Positions 1-14,600 of a stretch of 64,000 bases of DNA are shown piece by piece. This DNA comes from Aselliscus stoliczkanus. Taxonomy: Eukaryota > Chordata > Mammalia > Chiroptera > Hipposideridae. Each line of letters opens with the position of its first letter. Position 1 is the stretch's first letter. The DNA lies in the NCBI GenBank assembly GCA_033961575.1, contig CM066739.1:70432559-70496558 (forward strand), given 5' to 3'. The translations under genes were made by a program, and so were the position numbers. Under the pieces are notes generated by a model. It ran no database searches, was not told the origin of the DNA, and worked only from the letters and a program-made list of their open reading frames with translations.

Positions 1-2
1 GT

Positions 3-243
3 GGCTACCATTTACTGAGTGATTAAAGAGTGCTATGCCCTCCTCGAAGCTCTTTACATTTCTTAATGCATCAGACCCTACAAACTATCTACTGATTTTA
101 TTCATGTTTTATAGATTAAAGAACTAAGACACAGAGAACACAAGTAATCTACCGAAAGTTGCACAGTTAGTAAGCATCAGAATGGGATTTGGACCAAGGC
201 CTCTGGCTCCACAGCTTCTGCTCTTAGAAAGCACACTCTATTG
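3..243 (+). mobile_element. MIR SINE remnant
   Basis: The order of motifs is that of a MIR core: 'taccatttactgagtg', a middle 'tttatagattaaagaactaagacacagag', 'gttgcacagttagtaagc' and 'tggatttggacc..ctggctcc'. It is highly diverged, as expected for an ancient mammalian SINE. Confidence 0.6.
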
Positions 244-612
244 ACCCTATTATCATGTGTTTCTTAAGATATTCAGCATGAAAACTTAGTATTGTAATCT
301 TGTGAATTAGAAGAATGATTAACAAGCAAAGTTGAGGCAAGATGAAGGAAAGGTAAATGTTAGAAATATGTTCTTCCATTTTGATAGTCTGCCTGCTTTA
401 TCAGAATGAGTTTTAACTTCTATGTCCTTCATGGATTTTATTTTATTTTATTATATTTTTTAAAATCTTGAAATAACAAATTTTAATTCAAGCAAAACAA
501 AATTATAAATAGAAATGGAAGGACATATAGTGATAAAGAGTAAAAGCCACAATGAGTATTTAATAGCCCCATGACTTTGCATACCATTGCATCTCTTACA
601 TATCATACCACT

Positions 613-2063
<1,451 letters not shown>

Positions 2064-2321
2064 AGATGCCCAAGTTTTGCAATGCAAAAATGTATTCAAT
2101 TTGTGCACTTTAGAAGGTATCCTTTTATGTTCTTATTCATCTATAAGCTGTTTTCCCCCAACTTCTCTACAACGCCATATACATAAGAGGCATCTGGTTA
2201 ATTTAAATTTTTTTTAAATAAATGAATGAGAATAATTATGGCATTGTTGAAGTGATCTTTAACAGTACATCTCTATAGTATTTTCCTATTAGTGGATTGA
2301 TTTTTTTTTTAATGCTTTCAG

Positions 2322-2459
2322 ATTGGGTTGAATTTAGTCCATATGAGATCGGCATGGCTAAATATGGTACTTTCATGACTCCTGACTTATTTGGAAGTAA
2401 ATTTTTTATGGGAAAAGTTGTGAAGAAATATGAAGAAAACCCCTTGCATTTCTTAATGG
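2322..2459 (+). CDS. PLA2G4A: PLA2G4A coding exon a (probably exon 11 of 18)
   Basis: The exon starts after a T-rich tract and 'tttcag' and ends G|gtaagt. It supplies the last two bases of an Asp codon (residue 345 if the protein has 749 aa), residues 346-390 and the first base of Gly391. It encodes [19 protein letters not shown]..., a highly conserved part of the catalytic domain that includes [13 protein letters not shown]. The exon number comes from the known 18-exon human gene and is inference. Confidence 0.95.
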
Positions 2460-5400
2460 GTAAGTAATGCAAAATCTTCCATTAGCTTGTCTGACTGTTT
2501 TAAGGCTTGGTGCATTCTAAGTTATTCCCTGGTTTTCCTTTATTTTAGGTGTCTGGGGCAGTGCCTTTTCTATATTGTTCAACAGAGTCTTGGGAGTTTC
2601 CAGCTCACAAAATAAAGGTTCCACAATGGAGGAAGAATTAGGTACTGTGAAAATATGCTTACCTTGATAATAATTACGCAACATTGATAAATTACATTAA
2701 CATGTATATATATAGAGAAAATTAAATCATCTTAAAAATTGTAATTTTCCTAACCTTATTAATAGCTTGGTTGAATCAACTAAAATATTTCCTAGGAATT
2801 AATATGTACATTCCTCCTTAACAGAGCAACATTGTCTTAAGGGTAATTACAAGGCAAAGTTATATTTGCTGAAATACTCTGACTTCATTTATTTTAATGA
2901 ACATTATGATCCAGGTATAATGTTCTCGACTCTAATTTTGTGGATATAACAACATCTTTTCTAAATTATGTGAAGATTTCGGAAAAAAAAATAGAAAACA
3001 ATAAAAGTACAACATGCAATGTGGCTTGCTTCTCTGTTGAATAATCCTAGGGTTTATTATTTTTTCCTCCTAAGGCAGGAAGAAAATAGAACTGAAATAA
3101 CATTTGAAGGTGGGTCAGACAATGGCTGCAGACCTAGGAAAAAGAGAATGTTTATACTAAATAGTCTTGAGAATATTCTTTGTTGTGAGACCTCCCCGTT
3201 AAGGCCAGTGGTTTGGCAGCTTATTTACTTGTTCTGAGTGTCAGACTTCGGAGGAAGATTGTGAACTTGAGAACCCTGGTCAGCAGGATGTGTGTTATCT
3301 CAGATTAGGGAAGGGTTTCCAGAAATGAGACCAGAGAAGGGACTGAGGGGAATCTGAAGACTCCTGGTGGTTCTTTCATCTCGTTGGCCAACTAGATTCT
3401 ACCTTTGAAAGGGGTGTTCAGAGGTGGTTTTGGTTTTTTCCCCCTTCCCTTCTGAAGAAAGATTTTAAGGTAAATTTGGACCACAATCAGATAACTCTAA
3501 ATGAATTTTTTTTTGCATTCTCAAGGAGTTTTGAATGTGAGCAATCTAAGCTTTTGAGCAATGACGCTATGCATTATACTATAGTGATGGGAAATAGATA
3601 CATTCGGAATAGTTAGCTCTTTATACCATAGGAAGTTTCTGATGAAGAAACTACTGTGGTGAACCATCTTCTTAAATGAGAGTATCAAATAGGACCCCCA
3701 AAAATGCTTAACAAAAGAAAATGTGTCCTGCTAAAATACATGTAGTTCCAGAAACACTCCTAAGGTGTATCACACCTGGAGTGGACCATTTCTCAACATG
3801 CCGCCTCCTCTATACAATAAAATGAGTTTCTGTAACAGTCATGAAATGAAATGACTAACATTAGCCTGTGAACATTTTCTTTTATTGAATTTCATATGTA
3901 TAATTATGCCAGTAAAATTAAATCTAAAAATTAAAAAAGTCAATCGATTGCCTCAAGCATTTATTAAACCTTCCATCATGTAATCTTCAACATTTATTTA
4001 CATGACATTTATGTAGGTATAATTAACATGTACAGAGTAGTATGGGGAAACCAAAAGTGATATCTGTATTTGTCTCAGTTTAAAGCCCCAAAATGATTCT
4101 ATCACTGAAAATGAAAAATTTGGAGTCAGTTTCTTGAAATTAAAAATAAAATCTATTGACTAATAGAAGAAAAAAAGTCACTTGCAGAAAGTGGTTTTAT
4201 ATGTATCCAAAAGAAGTTTGCTTTTCCTATAAATTATGATTATAAGAATGACTGAGGGGCCGGCTGAGTGGCTCAGTTGGTTAAGAGCTCTCTCAAGAGT
4301 GCGAGCTCTGAGCAACAGGGTTGCTGGTTCGATTCCCAGCCTGAGCTGAGCTGCTGCTGAGCTGCCACCAGGTGGCAGGATGCCTCAGCTAAAAAAAAGA
4401 ATCTGTGTACTCCATAATTTAGATACTTTTTACTTGAAAAAAGACTAGTTATTATGCTAGATTTTACTCCTGTCATTATTTTAAAGATTTATGGTTTCTA
4501 CTTTAGTTTTTATAACTGCTCTCTTAATATGTTCTGAGGAAGCAAAAATTTTTGACACCAAAAGGAATATTTCAACAGATTTTCAGTATTATTGAAAATT
4601 AAAAGGTACCTTATATTAGTGGCTTTCATTTATTTTGATGGAACTGCTCTGTAGTTCCCTTGTACATTTTGGTTTTACCCTGCATTTACTTTTATAAACA
4701 CCACTTAAACATATTTAATCAAATAAAAATATACTTTTTTGGTATAACAAGAGCTTCCTGTAATCAAGTTATTCTTCCTGTCAGATTTAGATAAACAAAA
4801 GCTCTTCCCTTTAAATCACGAAAGGGGAAGAATTCTTCCCTTTAAATTTTAAACTAAATTTTCACATCCTGGGAAATTTTGTTTTTCAGTGAGAAATTTG
4901 GAAATACTGGTAAATCTAGTAAGTTTAGATTTACTAAATTGGTCTAAATTTTTTTTGTGTGTGGAGATTACTTCCTTATAGTAAATTTAATTGTAAGCGT
5001 TGGCACCTGAGATCCTTCCATTGATTTATTTTCTTTTTTCCACAGAAAATATTACAGCAAAGCATATTGTGAGTAATGATAGCTCGGACAGTGATGATGA
5101 ATCACAGGAACCCAAAGGTAAGAATCACAGGAACCGTCGGAGGCAGAAGTCCATTAGGAAAGTATTATGACTTCCCCGTGGCTCCCTCCTTCAAGATGGT
5201 CATGGTGATCTTTACTTACCGCACTGAGTAATAGAATTGTAACTCTCAATTCAGAGAGAGAATACATGCTGTATCTGTGATAAGATATGCAACACATGAA
5301 TACCCCTTATTTCTTTTCTTTTTAATACCTCAAAAGTATTATCAGCTGAATAAATGGAGAGCAATTTGAGACCATAGAAATACCAAATTGTGTTTTAAGT

Positions 5401-6846
5401 CTGATTAGAGCACTGGACTTCCAGCATGGAAATTGTGATTTGAAAGCATTTTTACATACATACCTTAAAAAATTAAAATTTTATCTTCAAAAATTTTATT
5501 ATTAAGTAACATGTGAAAAAGTTATACTCCCACCCCATTCCTGAGCCTTATCCCGTTGCCAATATTCCATCTCTTAGGTAGGGAGCAGTGATAAAGTGGG
5601 GTGGAATTATGGAGAAACTTTTTGTTATATATATTACTTTGTAGTATAAATGAGTTCCTCTACATGTTGACAAGGCAGCTTCCAGCTTGGTGTGGATCAA
5701 GATAGTCAGTGATGAAGTTGGGGCAGGGATAAGGTAAGGAGCAGGTATATTTGTTGCAATTGTGGTCAAATGGAGTAATTTTACATTTAGACACAGTGTT
5801 TTGACACCGCCATTTGTACAAATGTTACCCGTAGTACTAAAACAAAACACAACAACCACATAAAGATCAAAGAGAAGATTTTATAACAACTGAGTGAACA
5901 CTTTTTATTACAGTTTGCATACAAATTTTAGAAGATATCAGGTACTTTCTCGACTGAAAATCTACAAATCCCACAGCCATGATAATATGCTGGAAGAGCC
6001 TATTTTATTCTTACTATATGAACACTAAAATTAAAATTCTCTTTTCATGGCAGGGCTGTTACTGCCTCATAAGATGAGTCTGTTCATTAGAGGTGCCTTC
6101 TCTGGGAAATCAGTTGCATAGGCTGGTTAGCTGGTTAGCATGCAGCTTCCTATAAAAATTTTAAAAGGGAACATCCCTTGGGCAGATGAAGCTGTTAATC
6201 AGGCACAAGGTGTGGCCAGTGATGCCCAATCTGGACTTTAGTCCCTATTTGACTACTGTCCTGCTGCCTTACGCAACCAATAATTTTTCTAATTACATAT
6301 TACATAGCTCCAGTCATTAGGCAGGCATCCCGGAATCACACTGACCTGGAAGGAACTGAGCCTAAATTCTGTCTCCTTCATATTATTAGATTTATTTTTT
6401 TTAGTTGTTCAGGCCCTTTAAAAAAAAAAAAGTGGATTTCCTTTTAATGAAGGGAGCTAGCCAGTACAAAGGGGATAACAGAATATGCCTCGCATTTCTG
6501 TAATGATTTATGTATTGATGTAGGGACTATCAAATAGGTGTAGTAATGGTTTGGCACTTATTAAGTAAATTGCTGCAGAGAAGTAATACATGTGAAGACC
6601 TCTACAGTACTGTCTAGTTACCTTAAAGCTGAGACTTTCAAGGACTCTTTGAATATGGCTGCTATGGTTTTAGTACCAGCCTAGATTGGAGAATGATATT
6701 CAGGAAGTTTTCAAGGGTTTCTTACTAGCTGTTAATATTCATTTTTTTTAAATCCCTTTTAAATAGACTTTATTTTTTAGAGTAGTTTTAGATTCACAGC
6801 AAAATTGAGCAAAAAGTACAGAGAGTTCCTGTATATCCCCTACACA

Positions 6847-6893
<47 letters not shown>

Positions 6894-8452
6894 CACTATC
6901 AACATCGTATACCAGTGTAGGACATTTGTTACAATCAATGATTCTACATTAACACATCATTATTACCCAAAGTCCCAACATTAGGGTTCACCCTTGGTAT
7001 TGTATATCCTATACATTTTCACAAATGTATAATGACTTGTATCCACCATCACAGTATCATACAGAGTAGTTTTCAGTGCCCTAAAAGTCCTCTATGCTCT
7101 GTCTAGTCATCTCAGCCCTCCACCCCCAACCCCTGGCAATCACTCATCCTTTCACATTTGCCATAGCTTTTTCTTTTCCAGAATGTCATATAGTTGGCAC
7201 CATACAGTATGTAGCCTTTTCAGGTTAACTTCTTTCACTTAGTAACATGCATTTAAGGTTTCCTCGTGTCTTTTTGTGGCTTGATAGCTCTTTTTTTTTT
7301 TTTAATAATATTACATTGTCTGGATTTACCATAGTTTATTTATCCAGTTACCTACTGAAGAATACCTCGGTTGCTTCCAAGTTTTGGCATTTATGAATAA
7401 AGTTGCTATAAACATGCATGTTCAGATTTTTGTGTGCATATAAGCTTTCAACTTCTTTGGATAAAAGCCAAGAAGTGTAATTGCTGGGTAATATGATAAG
7501 AGTGTAATTTAGTTTTGTAAGAAACTTCCAAACTCTCTTCCAAAGTGGCTGTACCATTTTGCATTCCCACCAGCAATGTATCAGTGTTTCTGCTTCTCAA
7601 CGTTCTCACCAGCGTTTGGTGGTGTCAGTGTTTTGGATTTTGGCATTTTCAATAGGTGTGTGGTGTTATCTCATTGTTGTTTTAATTTGCATTTCCCTAA
7701 TAATATATGATGTGGAGCATTTCTTCATATTCTTACTTTCTAGCTGTATATTTTCTTTGGTGAGATGTCTGTTAAGGTCTTTTGCCCATTTTTTAGTTGA
7801 GATCCTTCCTTGTTTGCTTATTGTTGAGATTTAAGAACTCTTTGTACATTTTGGATAACAGTCCTTTATCAGATATGTCTTTTACAAATATTTTCTCCCA
7901 GTCAATGGCTTGTCTTTTTATTCTCTTGAGGCTCCTCCATTTTTAGTCATGTGATTTTGGGCAAGATCTTTAATCATTTTAAACTTTAGTTTCTTCAAAT
8001 CTATATGGGCATCGTTTTACCTACTTTCACAAAGTTGTTGTAATCATCAAATTAGCAAATACATATAAAGGGCTTTAAGTTGAAAAGGCTATGAAAATAG
8101 AAATTTACTATTAGTTTTATAGCTAATAAGCAATAGATATCATTTATCTGTTGACTGCTGGGATTGTTCCACAAAGGATGCCATTTACAAATGTATCATA
8201 GGGAAAGGAGATCTTCTGGTATTACAGAAGTGGGGTTTATTTATAAATATGATGGTGATGATGATAATGCTGATGATGATGATGGTGGTGATGATGATGG
8301 AGCAGCTGCTCCAAATATTTGGATAATAATTGAATATCTTATTCATACCCTGAGTAACTGGAGACATAAATCATTAATCTTAAAGTCTGATTTGTTCTAG
8401 TAAAAGATTTTCTTTGTCATAGTTGGCATTAGAAAAGCGTGGGAGTATAAGA

Positions 8453-8498
<46 letters not shown>

Positions 8499-8621
8499 TC
8501 ATCTGGATCTGTTCCTGAAATAAAGATCACCGATTTCCTCAGTTAAGCTCATCTTTGTGAATATTTATGTGTGTTAACATTTATTAGAAAGAGCAGTTTG
8601 AACAAAATGCTCTTTCCTCTC

Positions 8622-8660
<39 letters not shown>

Positions 8661-11600
8661 TTTTTGTCTGTTTGTTTTTGTTTTTTGTTTTTTTTGAGGG
8701 CAGTGTCACTGGCCCTCACATGTGGGACTCGAACCCTGGGCCGCTGGCTTCCCAAGCCAGCGCTTAACCACCACGCCACTCGGCCAGCCGCACACACAAG
8801 TTTTAAATATATTTATATACTGAGTTTCCAGAAACCTGAACAGAAGTGATTTAGGCAGGTGGGATCACACCCTACTATATAAGTGTTCTCAGATTTGGAT
8901 TATAAGTGGATAGTATTGGCGATCATAATTATGACTCCACTGCTGCTACTATAACGAGTATTTCTGCTACGAACTAGCATTTATTAAGAATTTAATATGG
9001 GCCAAGCACTTTCCTAAGAAATTTACGTGAATGCCCTAACTCAGGTTATCCTCACAACAACCCTATGAAGTTGACTGATGAGGAAATGCAGGCTGAGAAA
9101 GGTTAACTAGTAATCAGGTGAGAGAGGATTAGAATCCAGGCAGTCTGATTGTGGAGACAAAGCTCTAAATAACTGCACAACATAGCTTCTGGATAGTAGT
9201 TATATGCGCGTAAGCTTTAAGGAAAAAGTCATTCAAAATGGCTTCTTGGGGAAGATTGCTAATTGGGAAGGTTGCTAAATTTGAAAACATTTTAAAGCAT
9301 GTGTTTAAATGATAGGATTTTAAACCCCAAACTTTATAAGCAGGATGAAATGACAGCTCCTAGGGAATTTATTGAGCAGGAAATATATGTTGAATCCTTC
9401 AGTTGTCTGTTTTGAGTTTGCCTACTTTCTGGAAGTTTCCTACAGAGGATAGGGAAGGAAACTTAAGAAATGAAAAGGATAGGATTACATACTCTGACTG
9501 TGTGCGTGTTTGCATAGTGTGTGTGTAGACAGGGCAAAGGAAGAAAAGGACTGGGGAAGGGGAGAAAGAGGAAAATAAAAGTTTGCCTGGAAATCTAGGA
9601 CTAGACTAAGTGACACTCAAGAATACAACCTTTAGATGACCCATAGGTAAAGGGTAAAAATGACTTACTGAAATATTTCCTATATTCATTTATGCAAATA
9701 AACATTTCTTCAAGCAAACGCTGTAGAGCTTCATAATTAATTTGAACATTCAATTGCCCAAAAAAGATCATTTTTTAAAAAGATTTTGGAATCTGTATAA
9801 TGATCTTGTCTTTTGCCTTAGGCACTGACAATGAAGATGCTGAAAGGGAATATCAAAATGATAATCAAGCAAGTTGGGTCCATCGTATGATAATGGCCGT
9901 GATAAGTGATTCAACTTTATTCAATACCAGAGAAGGACGTGCTGGGAAGGTGCACAACTTCATGTTGGGTTTGAATCTCAATACATCCTATCCACTGTCT
10001 CCTTTTAGAAACTTTGCCACACAGGAATCCCTGGATGAAGATGAATTGGACACCGCTGTGGCAGGTCAGTACACAAAATAGAACCCATGGAAGCTAATTC
10101 AGATCTTTAATCCTCTGGGGAGAAGGATTTTAGTTGTTATTAATTCTTATTCATGTATGCTTAATTACAAAACCATGAATTTAATATGTGAAGGGCTTCA
10201 AATTACTGTCTTTTGCGGTGCGGGGGGAATATATTGGACAGGAAGTGACAATCATGTCCGCCTAAAAAGTTTTCATTGAAATATTGAGCAGGATCTTAGA
10301 TCCTCTCTAGATTCATCAAGTTTCACTCACTGAAAACAGTAACCCTGCTCCTTTGTTTAACTGAGACGGGCTTGAATTAGGTGTTTACAAAATTGTTGCA
10401 AGTCTTGGAAGAGCAGGCTTCAGGCTGAGCTTCCAGAAATGATTTCAAAATCACTTCAGAATCACTCCCACAAACGCCCCTACAACTGTGCTTGGCAGTA
10501 GAAATAACAGAGACATAACTCTGTCTCATTTCCTCCTTCAAGTCTCGCGTGGGTGTTTCTCCTTGGCAAAGAACAGGCATTGGGAGAATCGGCCTCAGAG
10601 CTGTAAGAGAGTCTGATAGCTGTGGTTCTTAGCCTGACCCTCTACTGCAGGGCAGTGACCCATGCAACCGAGGCATGGGATGGAGTAGAGTAGAGAGAAG
10701 CTTACCCATCTGCCACGTCCATCGGACTATTGAATCTGTCCTCCCAGTTCTCAGAAACATTAGTTAACTTTCTTAGGACCACCGATAAGAACTCATTCAC
10801 TTTCAGGCTTGTCATTCAGCCAAATTCCAAAGAAGCGTTCCCATGTTCCTCAGCTCATGCATGCTTCAAATTAAAAGTTAAATTTACCTTGGTGAGTAAT
10901 CAAGATATAATAACCTTTCTCATAATGATCTTGTCATTTAAAATTTTTCTACTTCATCACACCATCGTTTTTCCTTAACTGCCCAAATGTCATTTCTCAG
11001 CCATTTCTGTCTAAGAGCATTGACAGAATGCTATAAGCACTGAAATGGATTTTCCACTACTCTTTGTTTAAGCATCATATCTATACAGCATTTGTGAAAA
11101 TTAGGACATGGCTTTAGATTTTGGTTGTTTTGTTAGTGTTGTTTCTGTGTGTTGCCTGAACATAAGGGAAATTGCAAAAGCAAAAGTTACCCCTGTTATT
11201 TAAACAAGGTGAGTGGAAACTCACTATACCTTGCCTTACGTTTATGACATCAAAGTCTAGAACATGGGGTTATGTCTGGCATATACCTTCAATCCACCCC
11301 CTTCCAGATGAACTATAATGAAAGTCTATTTGTGATAAAGCCAATGTCTATTTTCAAATTCAGCCAAAATTTAAACTTTAATTTTAAAAGGAAAAAGCTT
11401 GGCCTTACCTTCAGTGACATTGTTTTTCTCATGTTGTGGCATAGGATTGTATTTATTTCATTATAATACCAATTAAAACCTGTCTTTTTTAGAAACATAG
11501 GCTTTGTGGATGGATGATGATGGGCTTTGAAAAAACAACTTAGCCTCCTAGTGCACTTAGAGCTAAAAAGTATCTTCAGTTGTATTACTCTCTAGAAAAG

Positions 11601-14600
11601 GAAGATCACAGAAGATCGTTATCATCTTTGCCTGAAATTACTCAGCTGAGCTCAAGCCCAGACTGTCCCTGCATTGCTCTGAAACCTTTCCTTTCTGCTA
11701 CACTCTCTCCCTCCTGGTCCTTCATTTTACATTGCCTTGCTGATGTAAAAAATGGAAGTTTCCTTTGTGTATGTTCTGTTATATCTCTTTTACATTATTA
11801 CTTTGATAGTGCCTTCAGTGGTTTGCACAGTATGCATTCTGCACTCCACATTTTAACAACTTCCTGGAGGTTTTCAATATTTTATATAGATTTGGAAGTG
11901 TTAGGGTAGCTACATAAAATGCAACATTTACAGTTAAATCTGAATTTCAAATTTGTTGAGATTTTTGACATGTTGTAACCTAAATTTTTTTTAATTAATG
12001 ATTTTTGGAAATCATTTTAGTGTGTATCTCATTAAAATTCAATTTCACCTACTTTGTATTCATCCCATTGAAAAAAAATGTATATAGCATATTCATGTTA
12101 ATCAAAAAATCCAGTTTGGTCTATGTTGAATTTATTCAGGTTTATAATTTACAGACCAACATTGCTAAAGATGACTTAAAGTTTTAAACTGAACTTATTG
12201 GATTGATAAGTGCTTTTGCAGACAATGCCCTTACTAAGATAAACCCTGTTTATCGCCCATCCACACTGCCCCCAGTTATTTCCAAGTTTTAGGGTTACGA
12301 TGTGTGTGGAATGAAAAGTTAAAAGGTTCATCAGTAACTGTGATCATCTTGGTTCACAAAGTCTTTATTAAAATTCCTAGTATGCAGTTTAAGTACCATA
12401 ATTTAAATGCAACATTAATTAACATTATTTCTCTTTTATTTTTATGCCCCCATGTAAAAAGAGAATCGAGACTTTTGTCTATTGTAGATAGTATGTTGGG
12501 ACAATCTTACATTTTAGTTTACCGTATGATGATGTTGTTTATACCAATTAAAATATGAGCATCTTAGCATTAAAACAACCTCTCAACCTAAAATGAGAAA
12601 GAAAATAATATACTATTTTTGTGCCTCTTTCTACACCTTGTAGACAATCTTTTGAAAACAAGAGAAATAATAAGATGACAAAATTGCCCTCATTTGTTTA
12701 CTTCAGAATAGTTTTGTACCTGTGGAAGCTAATTTTGAAGAAGCTGTCCATTAGCTACATGACTTCTTTCCTGTTTACTTTTGTGTTTACGCTATTTACT
12801 GAGACACACACCATCTGGAATAAGGAATGGAGACACGAGTTCATTTAGGCCAGAGTTCAAAATACAAACTTCCAAATATTTGTGCATCGTAAATTGAATC
12901 TGTGTGATGTATTTATAAAAGGACCATCACAAACATCCACAGCTGAATTGCCTTAAGGAAATGGTCATAATTATAAAACATATAAAAAAACAGATTAATT
13001 CATTCACAGGTTTGCAAACCATGTAGCTGGAAGATATTCTTCCATAATGGTATCTTCAAACTCTATGACATGTCAGTCAATGTTGTACAATAAATCGGGT
13101 TCAAGTTCAAATACATTTGGAAAAACTAACAACTCCATCCCACTCTTCAAAATGTAATGGGATCCTCAAGTGAGTTTGAGAAGTCCTACTTCAAGGTGCC
13201 TCAAGTACCGTAGTTTAAAAGTAGACTAGTTTATATTGGAATACTGGCTGGGCAATGTATTGGCTGGACAAGATTATGCATTTACTTAGCATAGCCTCCG
13301 TTAACAATGAGAGAAAAGTCAAGTTAAAACCCAAAACCAGCAACCTTGATCCTGATAGAATTTAGGTTCATGAGGATGTGACGGTCTTCACCGTTTTCGA
13401 GTTCACTTGTAAAATGGAAATAATAGTGATACCTATCTAAGGAATAAGTAGCATCTTCATTAAAAAGTGTGGTTAGTCCAAGGCACAGTAAAAATAGGGA
13501 ACACAAAGTAACAATATAGTTGCCTGTTACTTTAAGCTGTTGACTCTCATATGTCTCAAACCTATTTGATCATGGAACTCTTATTTTGTGTATAGGACAT
13601 CTGTTAATATCTGGCAAAATGATGTGCTTTGAAACACAATTAAGAAACACTACTTCCTGTTTGTTTTTCTGGGAAGTTGGAACCATGGTGTTTAGCTACA
13701 TGCCAGAGCTGGAAATTGATTCATCTAATGATTTTTCTCTTGAATGTAGTCTTGGATTTAAAAGAGGAAAAATGAGGCTATAGTTTCATGATGAGAAGGA
13801 GCAAATCAAACAGAATATGAGAAAAATGGTCTGTTTTGGGTTAATCCTGTAGCAAAATTTTGAAAAGCACTAAGTTGATGAAGCCAAATAAAAATATTTG
13901 TGAATTATCATTATACTTTATCATTATTACTTAACGATAATAATTTATTATGTTAGGGGAAATCACTGCATGATTCCATTAATGTGTTTTAAATTTTTTT
14001 TGTTTAATTTTGATAAAATACATGTATGTATTAATGTGGTTTTAACGACTGACAGATGCATGTGTAGATAACTTCTGTGTATTGTTGTTATTGTTTTTTA
14101 GGTTATCCATGTTAAACTCTTTTATTAATACAGTAATACCTTTGTTTGAAAGCATAATTCGTTCCAGAAACAAACTACTTGTATTGCAAGACATCGCTCG
14201 TTTACCGTTTTAAAAACGTATTAGAAATGTTTGCTCGTTTTGTTGAACACTCGCAAACCAAGTATAGTACAATACGTAAAAGCTAATATAAGAAAAAGGC
14301 TCACAATTTTTCACTTTTAGAAAGTTCGTATATGTAATTTTTAAACAATAAAAATTTCAAAGGAATAAATATTAAAATTGGGTTTGATGATAATATACTT
14401 TTAAATATGAACATATTTTATAATTCTTAAGTTCCAGATCCTGTAATAGAAATTTAGAAGCTTGGCTTTTGGCAAAGTACACTGTCACTATAACCCACAG
14501 ATACTTGATAAGAAAAGAGAATTAACCTGAAGATAATTGTTGAAAGAATGATTTCTCTCTCCTTGTTGGCCTAGGCATTCACCTTGAACTTTTTGCTTGG

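Larger units (their letters stand above)
5118..9821 (+). other. PLA2G4A intron
   Basis: This 4.7-kb intron contains an antisense L1 (6768-7930), (CA)n and (GT)n arrays, a GAT-rich tract, a minus-strand SINE (8660-8790) and a MIR (8960-9175). The stretches 5118-6767 and 9176-9821 hold no recognisable element, apart from T- or A-rich runs near 6420. Confidence 0.8.

Noticed and set aside
8164..8400. Asp-rich 78-aa frame
   Set aside because: It is produced by the (GAT)n tract.
8549..8797. Frames rich in CVCV or THTH repeats
   Set aside because: They are translations of GT/CA microsatellites joined to SINE sequence. The same applies at 17754-17945, 23089-23370, 32959-33239 and 41410-41788.
9800..10081. 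93-aa open frame as a separate gene
   Set aside because: Its middle is the PLA2G4A exon 9822-10064. The first and last residues come from reading into the introns.
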